Made by a program: the position numbers and the translations under genes. Positions 1-7,234 of a stretch of DNA of 64,000 nt are shown here, piece after piece. Source of the stretch: Demequina activiva. GTDB taxonomy: Bacteria; Actinomycetota; Actinomycetes; Actinomycetales; Demequinaceae. The notes under the pieces were generated by a model. The model saw only the letters and a list, made by a program, of their open reading frames with translations, made no database searches and was not told the origin of the DNA. The stretch covers positions 248,001 through 312,000 of the forward strand of contig NZ_BONR01000001.1 of assembly GCF_016862815.1 (NCBI RefSeq). The letters are read 5' to 3'. Each line of letters opens with the position of its first letter. The stretch's first letter is position 1.

Positions 1-1
1 C

Positions 2-1261
2 GTGCAGCGCGTGCTGATGGCGCTCACGCTGCCCGCGCTGCTGATCGGCGTGATGACAGGCGTGCTGCTGTGGGCCATCGACGAGCTCGCGGAGGTCCTC
101 GACCATGCGCTCTGGGAGCGCCTCCCCGAATGGATCGGCGTCGCGCCGGATGCCGCATGGTGGATCATCGGCGTGCTCACGGCGACCGGCGCGGCCGTGG
201 GGCTCGTGCTGCGCTACGCGCCCGGTCACGGTGGCCACGATCCCGCGAAGGTCGAGCTCATCGCTCCGCCGCTGCCGCTGTCCGCGCTGCCGGGCGTCGC
301 CCTCGCGCTCATCCTGGGCCTCGCCGGCGGCGTCAGCCTGGGACCGGAGAGCCCCATCATCGCCATCGCGATCGCGATCTCCGTGTGGTTCACGCGACGC
401 TTCGCCAAGCACGTCACCGTCGAGATGGCGCTGATGATGGCGGCTGCCGGAATGCTGGGCGCGATGTTCGGATCTCCCGTGGCGGCCGCCCTGCTGCTCA
501 CCGAGGTGGTCGCAGGCGCCAAGCGCGGCGGGCTGCTGTGGGACCGACTGTTCGCGCCCGTCGCAGCGGCGGCTGCAGCCGCGCTGACGGCGGATCTGCT
601 GGGCGTGGCGCTCGACGCCACCGAGGGGCAGGGCTTCGAGCAGGTCACCCTCGTGCAGCTGCTGTGGGGCGCTGTCGCGGCGCTCGCAGCCGCGGCGCTG
701 GGCATCGCGGGAGCGTGGGCCATGCCCCGCCTGTGGCGACTGCTGCGCACCCTCCGCAGCCCCGTGCTCTACGCGACGCTGGGCGGCCTCGTCCTCGGGA
801 TCCTGGGAGCGATCGGCGGCCCCATCACGCTCTTCAAGGGAGCGGCGCAGACCAGCCAGCTGGTGCAGACGGCGGACGAGATGTCCACGTGGCACCTCGT
901 TCTGCTCGCCGTGATCAAGACCGTCGCGCTCGTGATCGCGGCGGCGGCGGGCTTCCGAGGCGGCCGGATCTTCCCGGCCGTGTTCATCGGCGCCGCCGCC
1001 GGGCTCGTGGTGCAGTCGCTCGTCCCCGACCTGCCGGTGCTGATCGCGGTCGCGTGCGGCGTGCTGGGAGCCGTCCTCGCGATCGGCCGCGACGGCTGGC
1101 TCGCGCTGTTCATCGCGGTGGCGGTGTCCGGGGAGATCGAGCTGCTGCCGGCGCTGTGCCTGATCATGCTGCCCGTCTGGCTCATCGTGACCGCGAGCCC
1201 CGAGATGCTCGTCCATGACCCCGAGGACGAGGTCGACCCTCACGACGTGAAGGCTGGCTGA
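2..1261 (+). CDS. ClC-family chloride/ion channel or antiporter (5' end at window edge)
   Basis: Polytopic membrane protein of the ClC chloride channel/antiporter superfamily. The frame is open from the first bases, with a GTG at position 2, so the true start may lie before the window. About ten hydrophobic segments are visible. The family filter motif appears near residue 115 as GVSLGPESP, a variant of the usual GREGP motif. A second glycine-rich GFRGGRIFPAVFIG segment near residue 318 matches the second selectivity region. The length of 419 aa is near that of compact bacterial ClC proteins without CBS domains. It ends next to, and converges on, the small lipoprotein gene. Transport of halide is known for the family; the specific ion here is not shown. 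Confidence 0.8.
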   Translation: MQRVLMALTLPALLIGVMTGVLLWAIDELAEVLDHALWERLPEWIGVAPDAAWWIIGVLTATGAAVGLVLRYAPGHGGHDPAKVELIAPPLPLSALPGVALALILGLAGGVSLGPESPIIAIAIAISVWFTRRFAKHVTVEMALMMAAAGMLGAMFGSPVAAALLLTEVVAGAKRGGLLWDRLFAPVAAAAAAALTADLLGVALDATEGQGFEQVTLVQLLWGAVAALAAAALGIAGAWAMPRLWRLLRTLRSPVLYATLGGLVLGILGAIGGPITLFKGAAQTSQLVQTADEMSTWHLVLLAVIKTVALVIAAAAGFRGGRIFPAVFIGAAAGLVVQSLVPDLPVLIAVACGVLGAVLAIGRDGWLALFIAVAVSGEIELLPALCLIMLPVWLIVTASPEMLVHDPEDEVDPHDVKAG

Positions 1262-1474
1262 CTACTCGCCGTCGTCGGCGTTCTCGTCGTGCTGCTCGTC
1301 GAGCTCGTCCACCGCGTCGTCGATGGCGTCCTCTGCCTCGTCTGCGGCCTCGCTGACCTCTGCCGTCGCCTCGTCGACCACGTCACCGGCGTCCGCGTCT
1401 CCACAGGCGGCGAGGCCCAGGGTCAGCACTCCGGCACCCAGCAGGGCGGCAGCCTTCTTGCGCATGGCGTTCAT
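1262..1474 (-). CDS. Small acidic lipoprotein
   Basis: A 70-aa protein with a lipoprotein signal: positively charged MRKK, a short hydrophobic stretch and an LAAC lipobox with the lipidated Cys at residue 24. The mature part is about 46 residues, almost all Asp, Glu and Ala with no aromatic residues, and is probably an extended or helical acidic tail outside the membrane. The ATG at 1474 was chosen because GAGGAG lies about 7 nt upstream and the signal peptide begins there; the frame stays open further upstream without signal character. I do not recognise a family. It follows the adhE terminator and converges on the ClC gene. Confidence 0.7.
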   Translation of the reverse strand: MNAMRKKAAALLGAGVLTLGLAACGDADAGDVVDEATAEVSEAADEAEDAIDDAVDELDEQHDENADDGE

Positions 1475-1585
1475 CTCTGTCTCCTCTGGTCGGTTCACCC
1501 ATCCCAACCGACGTCCCGCGCCTGGCATTCCATCGCATCGTCCGGGCACCTGCCGCCCGGCCGCCTCGTGCGCACGGACGCGCGA

Positions 1586-1614
1586 AGGCCCCGGTGCGGT
1601 GAGCACCGGGGCCT
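1586..1614 (-). terminator. Strong hairpin downstream of adhE
   Basis: A perfect 12-bp stem (AGGCCCCGGTGC with its complement) closes a 5-nt GGTGA loop. It sits about 75 bp after the adhE stop on the minus strand and before the lipoprotein start. There is no U-tract, as is common in GC-rich actinobacteria. Confidence 0.65.
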
Positions 1615-1689
1615 CGGACGTGCCGGCTGTGTCCGGACCGGCGACGGCGGGCGAGGCGGGCGGCGTGGATCACACGCCCCGCGCGCGCC

Positions 1690-4413
1690 CTACTTCGCAG
1701 CCTTGGAGGCTCGCGACCTCTTGGTGGGAGCGGCGGCCTTCGCGGTGGCGGAGGTGGCCGTGACGGCGCGGTTCTTGATGTCCTGGTACCGCACGCCGTA
1801 GTAGGCGGCCTCCATCATCACCTTCATGTCCGCCAGCATGGGCAGGCGCGGGTTGGCGGGGGCGCACTGGTCCTCGTAGGCGTTCATCGCGAGGGTGTCG
1901 AGCGACGCGATGAAGTCGCCCTCGTCCACGCCCACCTGCTGGAAGGACCTCTCGATGCCCACCTTGTCCCGCAGCTCCTCGACGGCGGTGGCGTAGGCCT
2001 CGACGGCCTCGTCCGGGGTGGAGCACGGCAGGCCCAGCATCTTCGCGATCTCCTGGAAGCGCTCCGGGGCCACGTAGGACTCCTGCTTGGGCCACGAGGT
2101 GGGCTTGGTGGGGACCTGGCCGTTGTACCGGATCACGTGCGGCAGGTAGATGGCGTTGGTGCGGCCGTGGGCGACGTGGAACATCGATCCGGTCACGTGG
2201 CTCATCGCGTGGACCAGCCCCAGGAAGGCGTTGCCGAACGCCATGCCGGCGATGGTCGCGGCGTTGTGCATCTTCTCGCGGGCCTTCTCAGCGCTGCCAC
2301 CCACCGTCACCGACTCCTCGATGTTCTCGAACACGAGGCGGATGGCCTGCAGGGCCATGCCGTCGGTGAAGTCGTTGGCGTAGACGGACACGTACGCCTC
2401 GGTGGCGTGCGTGAGGGCGTCGAAGCCGGAGTCAGCGGCCACGCGGGCGGGCAGCTGGGCGGTGAGCACCGGGTCCGTGATGGCCACGGTGGGCGTCAGC
2501 GCGTAGTCCGCGAGCGGGTACTTGCGGCCGGTCTCCGTGTCCGTGATGACGGCGAACGGGGTGACCTCGGAGCCGGTGCCGGAGGTGGTGGGGATGCACA
2601 CCAGCTTCGCGAGCTCGCCCAGCTTGGGGAACGTGAAGGCGCGCTTGCGCACGTCGAAGAACTTCTCCTTGAGGTCGGAGAAGTCGACCTCGGGGTGCTC
2701 GTACAGCAGCCACATCACCTTGGCGGCGTCCATGGGGGATCCACCGCCCACGGCGATGAGGGTGTCCGGCTTGAACGCCCGCAGCACCTCAGCGCCCTTC
2801 TTGACCGTGGTCACGGACGGCTCCGGCTCGACGTCGTCGATGATCTGCACGGAGATGTGGTTGGCGCGGCGGTTCAGCACGTCCAGGACCTTGTCGACGA
2901 TGCCGATGCGCGTCATGGTCGCGTCCGTGATGATGGTGACGCGCTCGACGCCCTCCATGTCGCGCAGGTACTGGATCGCGTTGGGCTCGAAGTACGTCTT
3001 GGACGGCACCTTGAACCACTGCATGTTGTTGTTCCTCCGGCCGATGCGCTTGACGTTGATGAGGTTCACCGCGGTGACGTTGTTGCTCACCGAGTTGTGG
3101 CCGTAGGAGCCGCAGCCCAGCGTCAGCGACGGCAGGAACGCGTTGTAGATGTCGCCGATGCCGCCCTGGCTGGAGGGCGAGTTGGTGATCACGCGGATGG
3201 CCTTGACGCGGGTGCCGAACTCACGGATGAGCGCCTCGTCGGTCGCGTGGATCGCGGCCGAGTGGCCCAGCCCGTGGAACTCGACCATCTGCTCGGCGTA
3301 CAGCAGGCCCTGCTCGGTGGAGTCAGCGGTGAGGACCGCGAGCACGGGGCACAGCTTCTCGCGCGTCAGCGGCTCGCTCACGCCCACCTCGGCCACGTCG
3401 GCGAGGATGATCGAGGTCTCCTCGGGCACCTCGAAGCCTGCCTGCTGCGCGATCCACTGGGGCGACTTGCCCACGACCGCGGGGTTGAGCTTGGCGCCCG
3501 CGCAGTTCTCGCCGTTCGCGGCGACGCCGAAGATGAACTCCTCGAGCTGCTTCTTCTGAGCCGCGTCGACCCGGTAGGCGTGCAGGCGCTCGAACAGCGT
3601 GAGCGCCTCCTCGCGGATCGAGGCGTCGAGGATCACGGCCTGCTCGGATGCGCACACCATGCCGTTGTCGAAGGCCTTGGAGATGACGATGTCGTTGACC
3701 GCGCGCTTGAGGTTGGCGGACTCGTGGACGTACGCCGGGACGTTGCCGGCGCCCACGCCCAGGGCGGGCTTGCCGCAGCTGTAGGCCGCCTTGACCATCG
3801 CGTTGCCGCCAGTGGCGAGGATCAGCGCGATGCCGTCGTGCTTCATGAGCGCGTTGGTGGCCTCGATGGACGGGTTCTCGACCCACTGGATGCAGTGCTC
3901 GGGCGCCCCTGCCTTGATCGCGGCGTCGCGCACCACGCGGGCCGCCGCCACGGAGGACCTCTGCGCGCTCGGGTGGAACGCGAACACGATGGGGTTGCGG
4001 GTCTTCAGGGCGACCAGCGCCTTGAAGATCGCGGTCGACGTGGGGTTGGTGACGGGGGTCACTCCGCACACGACGCCCACGGGCTCGGCGATCTCGGTGA
4101 TGCCCAGCAGCGGGTCCTCGTTGATGACGCCCACGGTCTTCATGGGAGCCATCGAGTGGGTGACGTGCTCGCACGCGAAGATGTTCTTGACGGCCTTGTC
4201 CTCGAACACGCCGCGACCGGTCTCCTCGACCGCGAGCACGGCGAGGTCGCCGTGCTGGTTCAGGGCGGCCACGGAGGCCTTCTTGACGATGAGGTTGACG
4301 TCGTCCTGGGTGAACGCGGAGTACGCGTCGAGCGCCGTGAGGCCGTTGGCGACCAGGCGGTCGATCTCCTCGGCCACGGTGGGGGTGGTCGCTGAGGGGG
4401 CGGTGGCGGTCAT
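1690..4413 (-). CDS. adhE: Bifunctional acetaldehyde-CoA/alcohol dehydrogenase AdhE
   Basis: Reduces acetyl-CoA to acetaldehyde and then ethanol, re-oxidising two NADH; cytoplasmic, typically forming spirosome filaments. The 907-aa protein has an N-terminal CoA-dependent aldehyde dehydrogenase domain (about residues 10-440) with catalytic Cys254 in GMVCASEQ. The C-terminal iron-dependent alcohol dehydrogenase domain carries the GGGSPMDAAK nucleotide motif, PTTSGTGSE and the His-rich iron site (ALTHATEAY, GLVHAMSH, VAHGRTN). Length is close to E. coli AdhE. The start at 4413 gives the family N-terminus; upstream sequence in frame is not conserved-looking. The C-terminus adds a basic Ala/Lys-rich tail. 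A DosR-like box lies 95 bp upstream. It belongs with pflBA and the formate transporter as a fermentation block. Confidence 0.96.
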   Translation of the reverse strand: MTATAPSATTPTVAEEIDRLVANGLTALDAYSAFTQDDVNLIVKKASVAALNQHGDLAVLAVEETGRGVFEDKAVKNIFACEHVTHSMAPMKTVGVINEDPLLGITEIAEPVGVVCGVTPVTNPTSTAIFKALVALKTRNPIVFAFHPSAQRSSVAAARVVRDAAIKAGAPEHCIQWVENPSIEATNALMKHDGIALILATGGNAMVKAAYSCGKPALGVGAGNVPAYVHESANLKRAVNDIVISKAFDNGMVCASEQAVILDASIREEALTLFERLHAYRVDAAQKKQLEEFIFGVAANGENCAGAKLNPAVVGKSPQWIAQQAGFEVPEETSIILADVAEVGVSEPLTREKLCPVLAVLTADSTEQGLLYAEQMVEFHGLGHSAAIHATDEALIREFGTRVKAIRVITNSPSSQGGIGDIYNAFLPSLTLGCGSYGHNSVSNNVTAVNLINVKRIGRRNNNMQWFKVPSKTYFEPNAIQYLRDMEGVERVTIITDATMTRIGIVDKVLDVLNRRANHISVQIIDDVEPEPSVTTVKKGAEVLRAFKPDTLIAVGGGSPMDAAKVMWLLYEHPEVDFSDLKEKFFDVRKRAFTFPKLGELAKLVCIPTTSGTGSEVTPFAVITDTETGRKYPLADYALTPTVAITDPVLTAQLPARVAADSGFDALTHATEAYVSVYANDFTDGMALQAIRLVFENIEESVTVGGSAEKAREKMHNAATIAGMAFGNAFLGLVHAMSHVTGSMFHVAHGRTNAIYLPHVIRYNGQVPTKPTSWPKQESYVAPERFQEIAKMLGLPCSTPDEAVEAYATAVEELRDKVGIERSFQQVGVDEGDFIASLDTLAMNAYEDQCAPANPRLPMLADMKVMMEAAYYGVRYQDIKNRAVTATSATAKAAAPTKRSRASKAAK

Positions 4414-4507
4414 GTCGAGAACCTTTCCGAGGGAGGGCACCGGGCGCGCCCTGACTACTTCCGACGGTAGGCCCGGCCGATGCCCGTCTCGCGGGGCGTA
4501 GGTCCCG

Positions 4508-4521
4508 GGGACTTCGGTCCC
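4508..4521 (-). promoter_or_regulatory. DosR/DevR-like box upstream of adhE
   Basis: GGGACTTCGGTCCC is a perfect 5-bp inverted repeat around TTCG, matching the GGGAC-N4-GTCCC core of the mycobacterial DosR box. It lies 95 bp before the adhE start. A possible -10 TACCGT sits at 4464-4469 on the minus strand, which would place the box roughly 55-60 bp upstream of the transcription start. Binding is inferred from similarity only. Confidence 0.5.
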
Positions 4522-4535
4522 GGTTGGGTGGCGTA

Positions 4536-4664
4536 TCAGCCCGTGAACAGGGCGGATGCCTTGATGACGGTCTGGCTGACGCCGTAGACGAGGCCCGCTC
4601 CCACGATCACCCACAGGACGATCGCGAGGGGGTTGCCGGTGCGCCGGGGGGTCTGGTTGCTCAT
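4536..4664 (-). CDS. MFS transporter small subunit (OFA partner)
   Basis: A 42-aa single-span membrane protein directly downstream of the OFA-family transporter. It has a basic N-terminus, one hydrophobic segment (about residues 13-30) and an end reading GVSQTVIKASALFTG. This resembles the tiny proteins annotated as MFS transporter small subunit that accompany oxalate/formate antiporter-like genes. An ATG at 4673 overlaps the transporter stop as ATGA and would add three residues (45 aa). The ATG at 4664 has AAGGG about 9 nt upstream. Either way translation is probably coupled to the transporter. The role (assembly, stability or gating of the partner) is unknown. Confidence 0.75.
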   Translation of the reverse strand: MSNQTPRRTGNPLAIVLWVIVGAGLVYGVSQTVIKASALFTG

Positions 4665-4669
4665 GGGTG

Positions 4670-6052
4670 TCATCCCTTCGTTCCGGCCAGCGCTGCGGCC
4701 GGCTCGTCCTGTGCGTGGTGGCGCTCGTGATCGGGCACGGCGTCGGCGTGCTCGTGCCAGCGGGCGGCGACGGGCCGCACCAGGATGTTGGCGACGAACC
4801 CGACGGCGAGGATTCCCACCATCACGAGCAGCGACGGCCGGTAGAGATCCGCACCCTCGAGCCCTTGTCCCTCGAGCGCGTCCAGCACCGAGTTGATGAT
4901 CAGGGGCCCAGCGACGCCGGCGGCGGACCAGGCCGTCAGCAGGCGACCATGGATCGCGCCCACCTCGAACTCGCCGAACACGTCCTTGAGGTACGCCGGG
5001 ATGGTCGCGAAGCCGCCCCCGTAGAAGCTGATGATGAGGACCACGAGCGGCACGAACAGCACGATCGACGTGGGTCCGAACAGCGCGACGGCCGTGTAGG
5101 CGAGCGCGCCGACGCCCAGGTACATCACGTACGTGAGCTTGCGTCCGATCACGTCGGACAGGCTGGACCAGCCGATGCGCCCTGCCATGTTGGCGAGCGA
5201 CAGCAGTCCCACGAACCCGGCGGCCGCCGCGGCGGTGATCTGGGGGAAGTAGTCCTCGATCATGGGCTTGGCGTTCTCGAGGATGCCGATGCCCGCGGTG
5301 ACGTTGGTGAACAGCACGATCCACAGCAGCCAGAACGGCACCGTCTTGATGGCGTTGCGCGCGCTGACCTGGCCGCCGGAGGACAGCCGTGTGCGGTGCT
5401 GCGCGGGCTCCCAGCCCTCGGGAAGCCAGCCCTTGGGGGGAACGCGCACCACGGCCGCGCCCAGCAGCATCAAGGAGAAGTACAGGGCTCCGAGTGTCAG
5501 GAAGGCGGGCACCAGGGCCTCGGCCTCGGTGTCCGCGTACGCACCCAGCAGGAACTGCGACAGCGGCGCGGCCAGCATGGCGCCGCCGCCGAACCCCATG
5601 ATCGCCAGCCCCGTCGCCAGGCCGGGCCGGTCCGGGAACCACTTGATGAGCGTCGACACGGGCGAGATGTATCCCAGTCCCAGGCCGATGCCGCCCAGCA
5701 CTCCGTAGCCCAGGTAGACCAGCCACAGCTGGCCCACCGAGATGCCCAGGGAGGCGAGCGCGAAGCCTCCTCCCCACGCGAAGGCCGCCACCACCATGGT
5801 GGCGCGCGGACCGGTGCGCTCCATCCACCGGCCCCCGAAGGCCGCGGACAGGCCGAGCATCACGATCCCGATGGAGAAGATCATGCCGATCTGGGTGTGC
5901 GACGCGTCGAAGCGCTCGATGAGGGCGTCCTTGAAGACGCTGAACGCGTAGACCTGGCCGATGCTCAGGTGGACCGCCAGCGCGGCCGGCGGGACCAGCC
6001 ATCGGTTGTATCCGGCCGGCGCGACCGTTCGTTCTCGTGACAAGAGGGACAT
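4670..6052 (-). CDS. OFA-family MFS transporter (oxalate/formate antiporter-like)
   Basis: A 460-aa major facilitator protein with about twelve membrane spans. The N-terminal NRWLVPPAALAVHLSIGQVYAF and later motifs are characteristic of the oxalate:formate antiporter family. Next to pyruvate formate-lyase and AdhE, formate (or another monocarboxylate) export or exchange is the likely role; this is inference from context. The ATG at 6052 was chosen because GGAG stands about 8 nt upstream and the family N-terminus begins there. The gene ends in a 4-nt overlap region with the small partner protein. A DosR-like box lies 70 bp upstream of the start. Confidence 0.85.
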   Translation of the reverse strand: MSLLSRERTVAPAGYNRWLVPPAALAVHLSIGQVYAFSVFKDALIERFDASHTQIGMIFSIGIVMLGLSAAFGGRWMERTGPRATMVVAAFAWGGGFALASLGISVGQLWLVYLGYGVLGGIGLGLGYISPVSTLIKWFPDRPGLATGLAIMGFGGGAMLAAPLSQFLLGAYADTEAEALVPAFLTLGALYFSLMLLGAAVVRVPPKGWLPEGWEPAQHRTRLSSGGQVSARNAIKTVPFWLLWIVLFTNVTAGIGILENAKPMIEDYFPQITAAAAAGFVGLLSLANMAGRIGWSSLSDVIGRKLTYVMYLGVGALAYTAVALFGPTSIVLFVPLVVLIISFYGGGFATIPAYLKDVFGEFEVGAIHGRLLTAWSAAGVAGPLIINSVLDALEGQGLEGADLYRPSLLVMVGILAVGFVANILVRPVAARWHEHADAVPDHERHHAQDEPAAALAGTKG

Positions 6053-6121
6053 CGTTGTTCTCCATTCGGGACGCGTCTCGCGTGTTCCCACCATCGTGGT
6101 GCGCCCGCTGGCCCTCGCGGC

Positions 6122-6135
6122 GGGACCAAGGGCCC
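6122..6135 (-). promoter_or_regulatory. DosR/DevR-like box upstream of the OFA transporter
   Basis: GGGACCAAGGGCCC has the same GGGAC-N4-G(T/G)CCC layout as the boxes before adhE and pflB, 70 bp upstream of the transporter start. Assignment to a DosR-type regulator is inference. Confidence 0.45.
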
Positions 6136-6181
6136 ATCGACCTGCCCGGTCCAGGACAGGCGCCCGCCACGCGGAACCTCG

Positions 6182-6217
6182 CCTCGCGACGGACCTCGCG
6201 ACGGACCTCGCGACGGA
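6182..6217. repeat. Tandem repeat, 12 bp x 3, perfect
   Basis: The unit CCTCGCGACGGA occurs three times head to tail without mismatch in the intergenic region upstream of the OFA transporter. Confidence 0.9.
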
Positions 6218-6406
6218 ACTCTCCGCTCGGCCAGGATGGTCGCGTTCCTGACGGTCGAGAGGACCGGCGCTGGCGGCGCCGCGTCGAGCGGCGCGCGCGG
6301 ATGATCCGTGACGGCGAACGGCTCACCGTCAGCCCCGAGGCGAGTGGGAGCCGTCGAGGAGCGACCGCAGCGCCTGCCCGCTACGCCGCCTCCCCGCATC
6401 GGTCCT

Positions 6407-7222
6407 TCAGTAGACGGCGAGCCCCGCGCGAGCGAACTGCCGGCGCACTCGCGCCACCAGCTGGGGGCTGGGCGGCTCGGTGTCCTCGAGGGCGTACGGC
6501 TCGTTCAGGGCCCGCCACTTCTCGCGCCCCATCTGATGGAACGGCAGCACCTCGACGCGCTCCAGCGAGGACAGCGACCGCGCGTACTCGACCACCTTCT
6601 GGATGGACTGCTCATCGTCAGTGAGCCCCGGCACCAGCACGTAGCGCATCCAGATCGGGATGCCCTGCGCGCTGAGCCGCTCACCGAAGTCGAGGGTGGG
6701 CTGCAGCGGCCGGCCGGTGACCTTGCGGTACGTCTCCGGGTCGCCGGACTTCACGTCCAGCAGCACCAGGTCCGTGTTCGCCAGCAGCCTGTTGGAGGCG
6801 CGCGCCCCCAGGAAGCCGGAGGTGTCGAGCGCGGTGTGGACGCCCATCCGCTTGCACTCCTCGAAGATGGCCTCCACGAACGGGGCCTGCAGCAGCGGCT
6901 CCCCGCCGGAGAGGGTGACCCCGCCACCCGTGGTGCGCAGCACGTGGGCGTATCGCTCGATGCGCCTGGCGACCTGCTCGACGCTCTGGCGCTCTCCCCT
7001 GCGCATCTGCCACGTGTCCGGGTTCTGGCAGTACAGGCAGCGCAGGGGGCAGCCGGCCAGGAAGTAGGTGAGACGGGTGCCCGGGCCGTCGACCGCGGTG
7101 ACGAGCTCCCAGGAGTGGATGGACCCGGTCTCACCTGGGTTGCGCAGGCTGGCACGCAGCTCCTGGTCCGCGCAGTCGATGTCGGGGGTGGCGCCCGGGG
7201 ACGTGGCAGTGGGGACTGACAT
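6407..7222 (-). CDS. pflA: Pyruvate formate-lyase-activating enzyme
   Basis: Radical SAM enzyme that installs the glycyl radical on pyruvate formate-lyase using S-adenosylmethionine and a 4Fe-4S cluster. The 271-aa protein carries the CxxxCxxC cluster motif at Cys58, Cys62 and Cys65 (CPLRCLYC), then the TGGGVTLSGGEPL SAM-binding region. The N-terminal 30 residues are a variable extension before GSIHSWEL, the usual family start; such an extension is common in actinobacteria. It lies 12 bp after pflB on the same strand, so the two form an operon. A single gene without extra ferredoxin Cys motifs fits the PflA rather than the PflC type. Confidence 0.95.
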   Translation of the reverse strand: MSVPTATSPGATPDIDCADQELRASLRNPGETGSIHSWELVTAVDGPGTRLTYFLAGCPLRCLYCQNPDTWQMRRGERQSVEQVARRIERYAHVLRTTGGGVTLSGGEPLLQAPFVEAIFEECKRMGVHTALDTSGFLGARASNRLLANTDLVLLDVKSGDPETYRKVTGRPLQPTLDFGERLSAQGIPIWMRYVLVPGLTDDEQSIQKVVEYARSLSSLERVEVLPFHQMGREKWRALNEPYALEDTEPPSPQLVARVRRQFARAGLAVY

Positions 7223-7234
7223 GATCGCCGCCTC

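Larger units (their letters stand above)
6053..6406. other. 354-bp gene-free region between OFA transporter and pflA
   Basis: No supported gene. It holds the transporter ribosome binding site, a DosR-like box (6122-6135) and three perfect tandem copies of a 12-bp unit (6182-6217). Open frames crossing it are low-complexity Arg-rich translations. I see no convincing terminator for pflBA, only a weak 6-bp stem near 6306-6335. Confidence 0.6.

Noticed and set aside
2137..4395. 752-aa open frame on the plus strand
   Set aside because: It is the antisense shadow of adhE, with a low-complexity His/Asp/Val-rich product and no domain.
6182..6217. CRISPR-like repeats
   Set aside because: Direct tandem 12-bp copies with no spacers, so not a CRISPR array.
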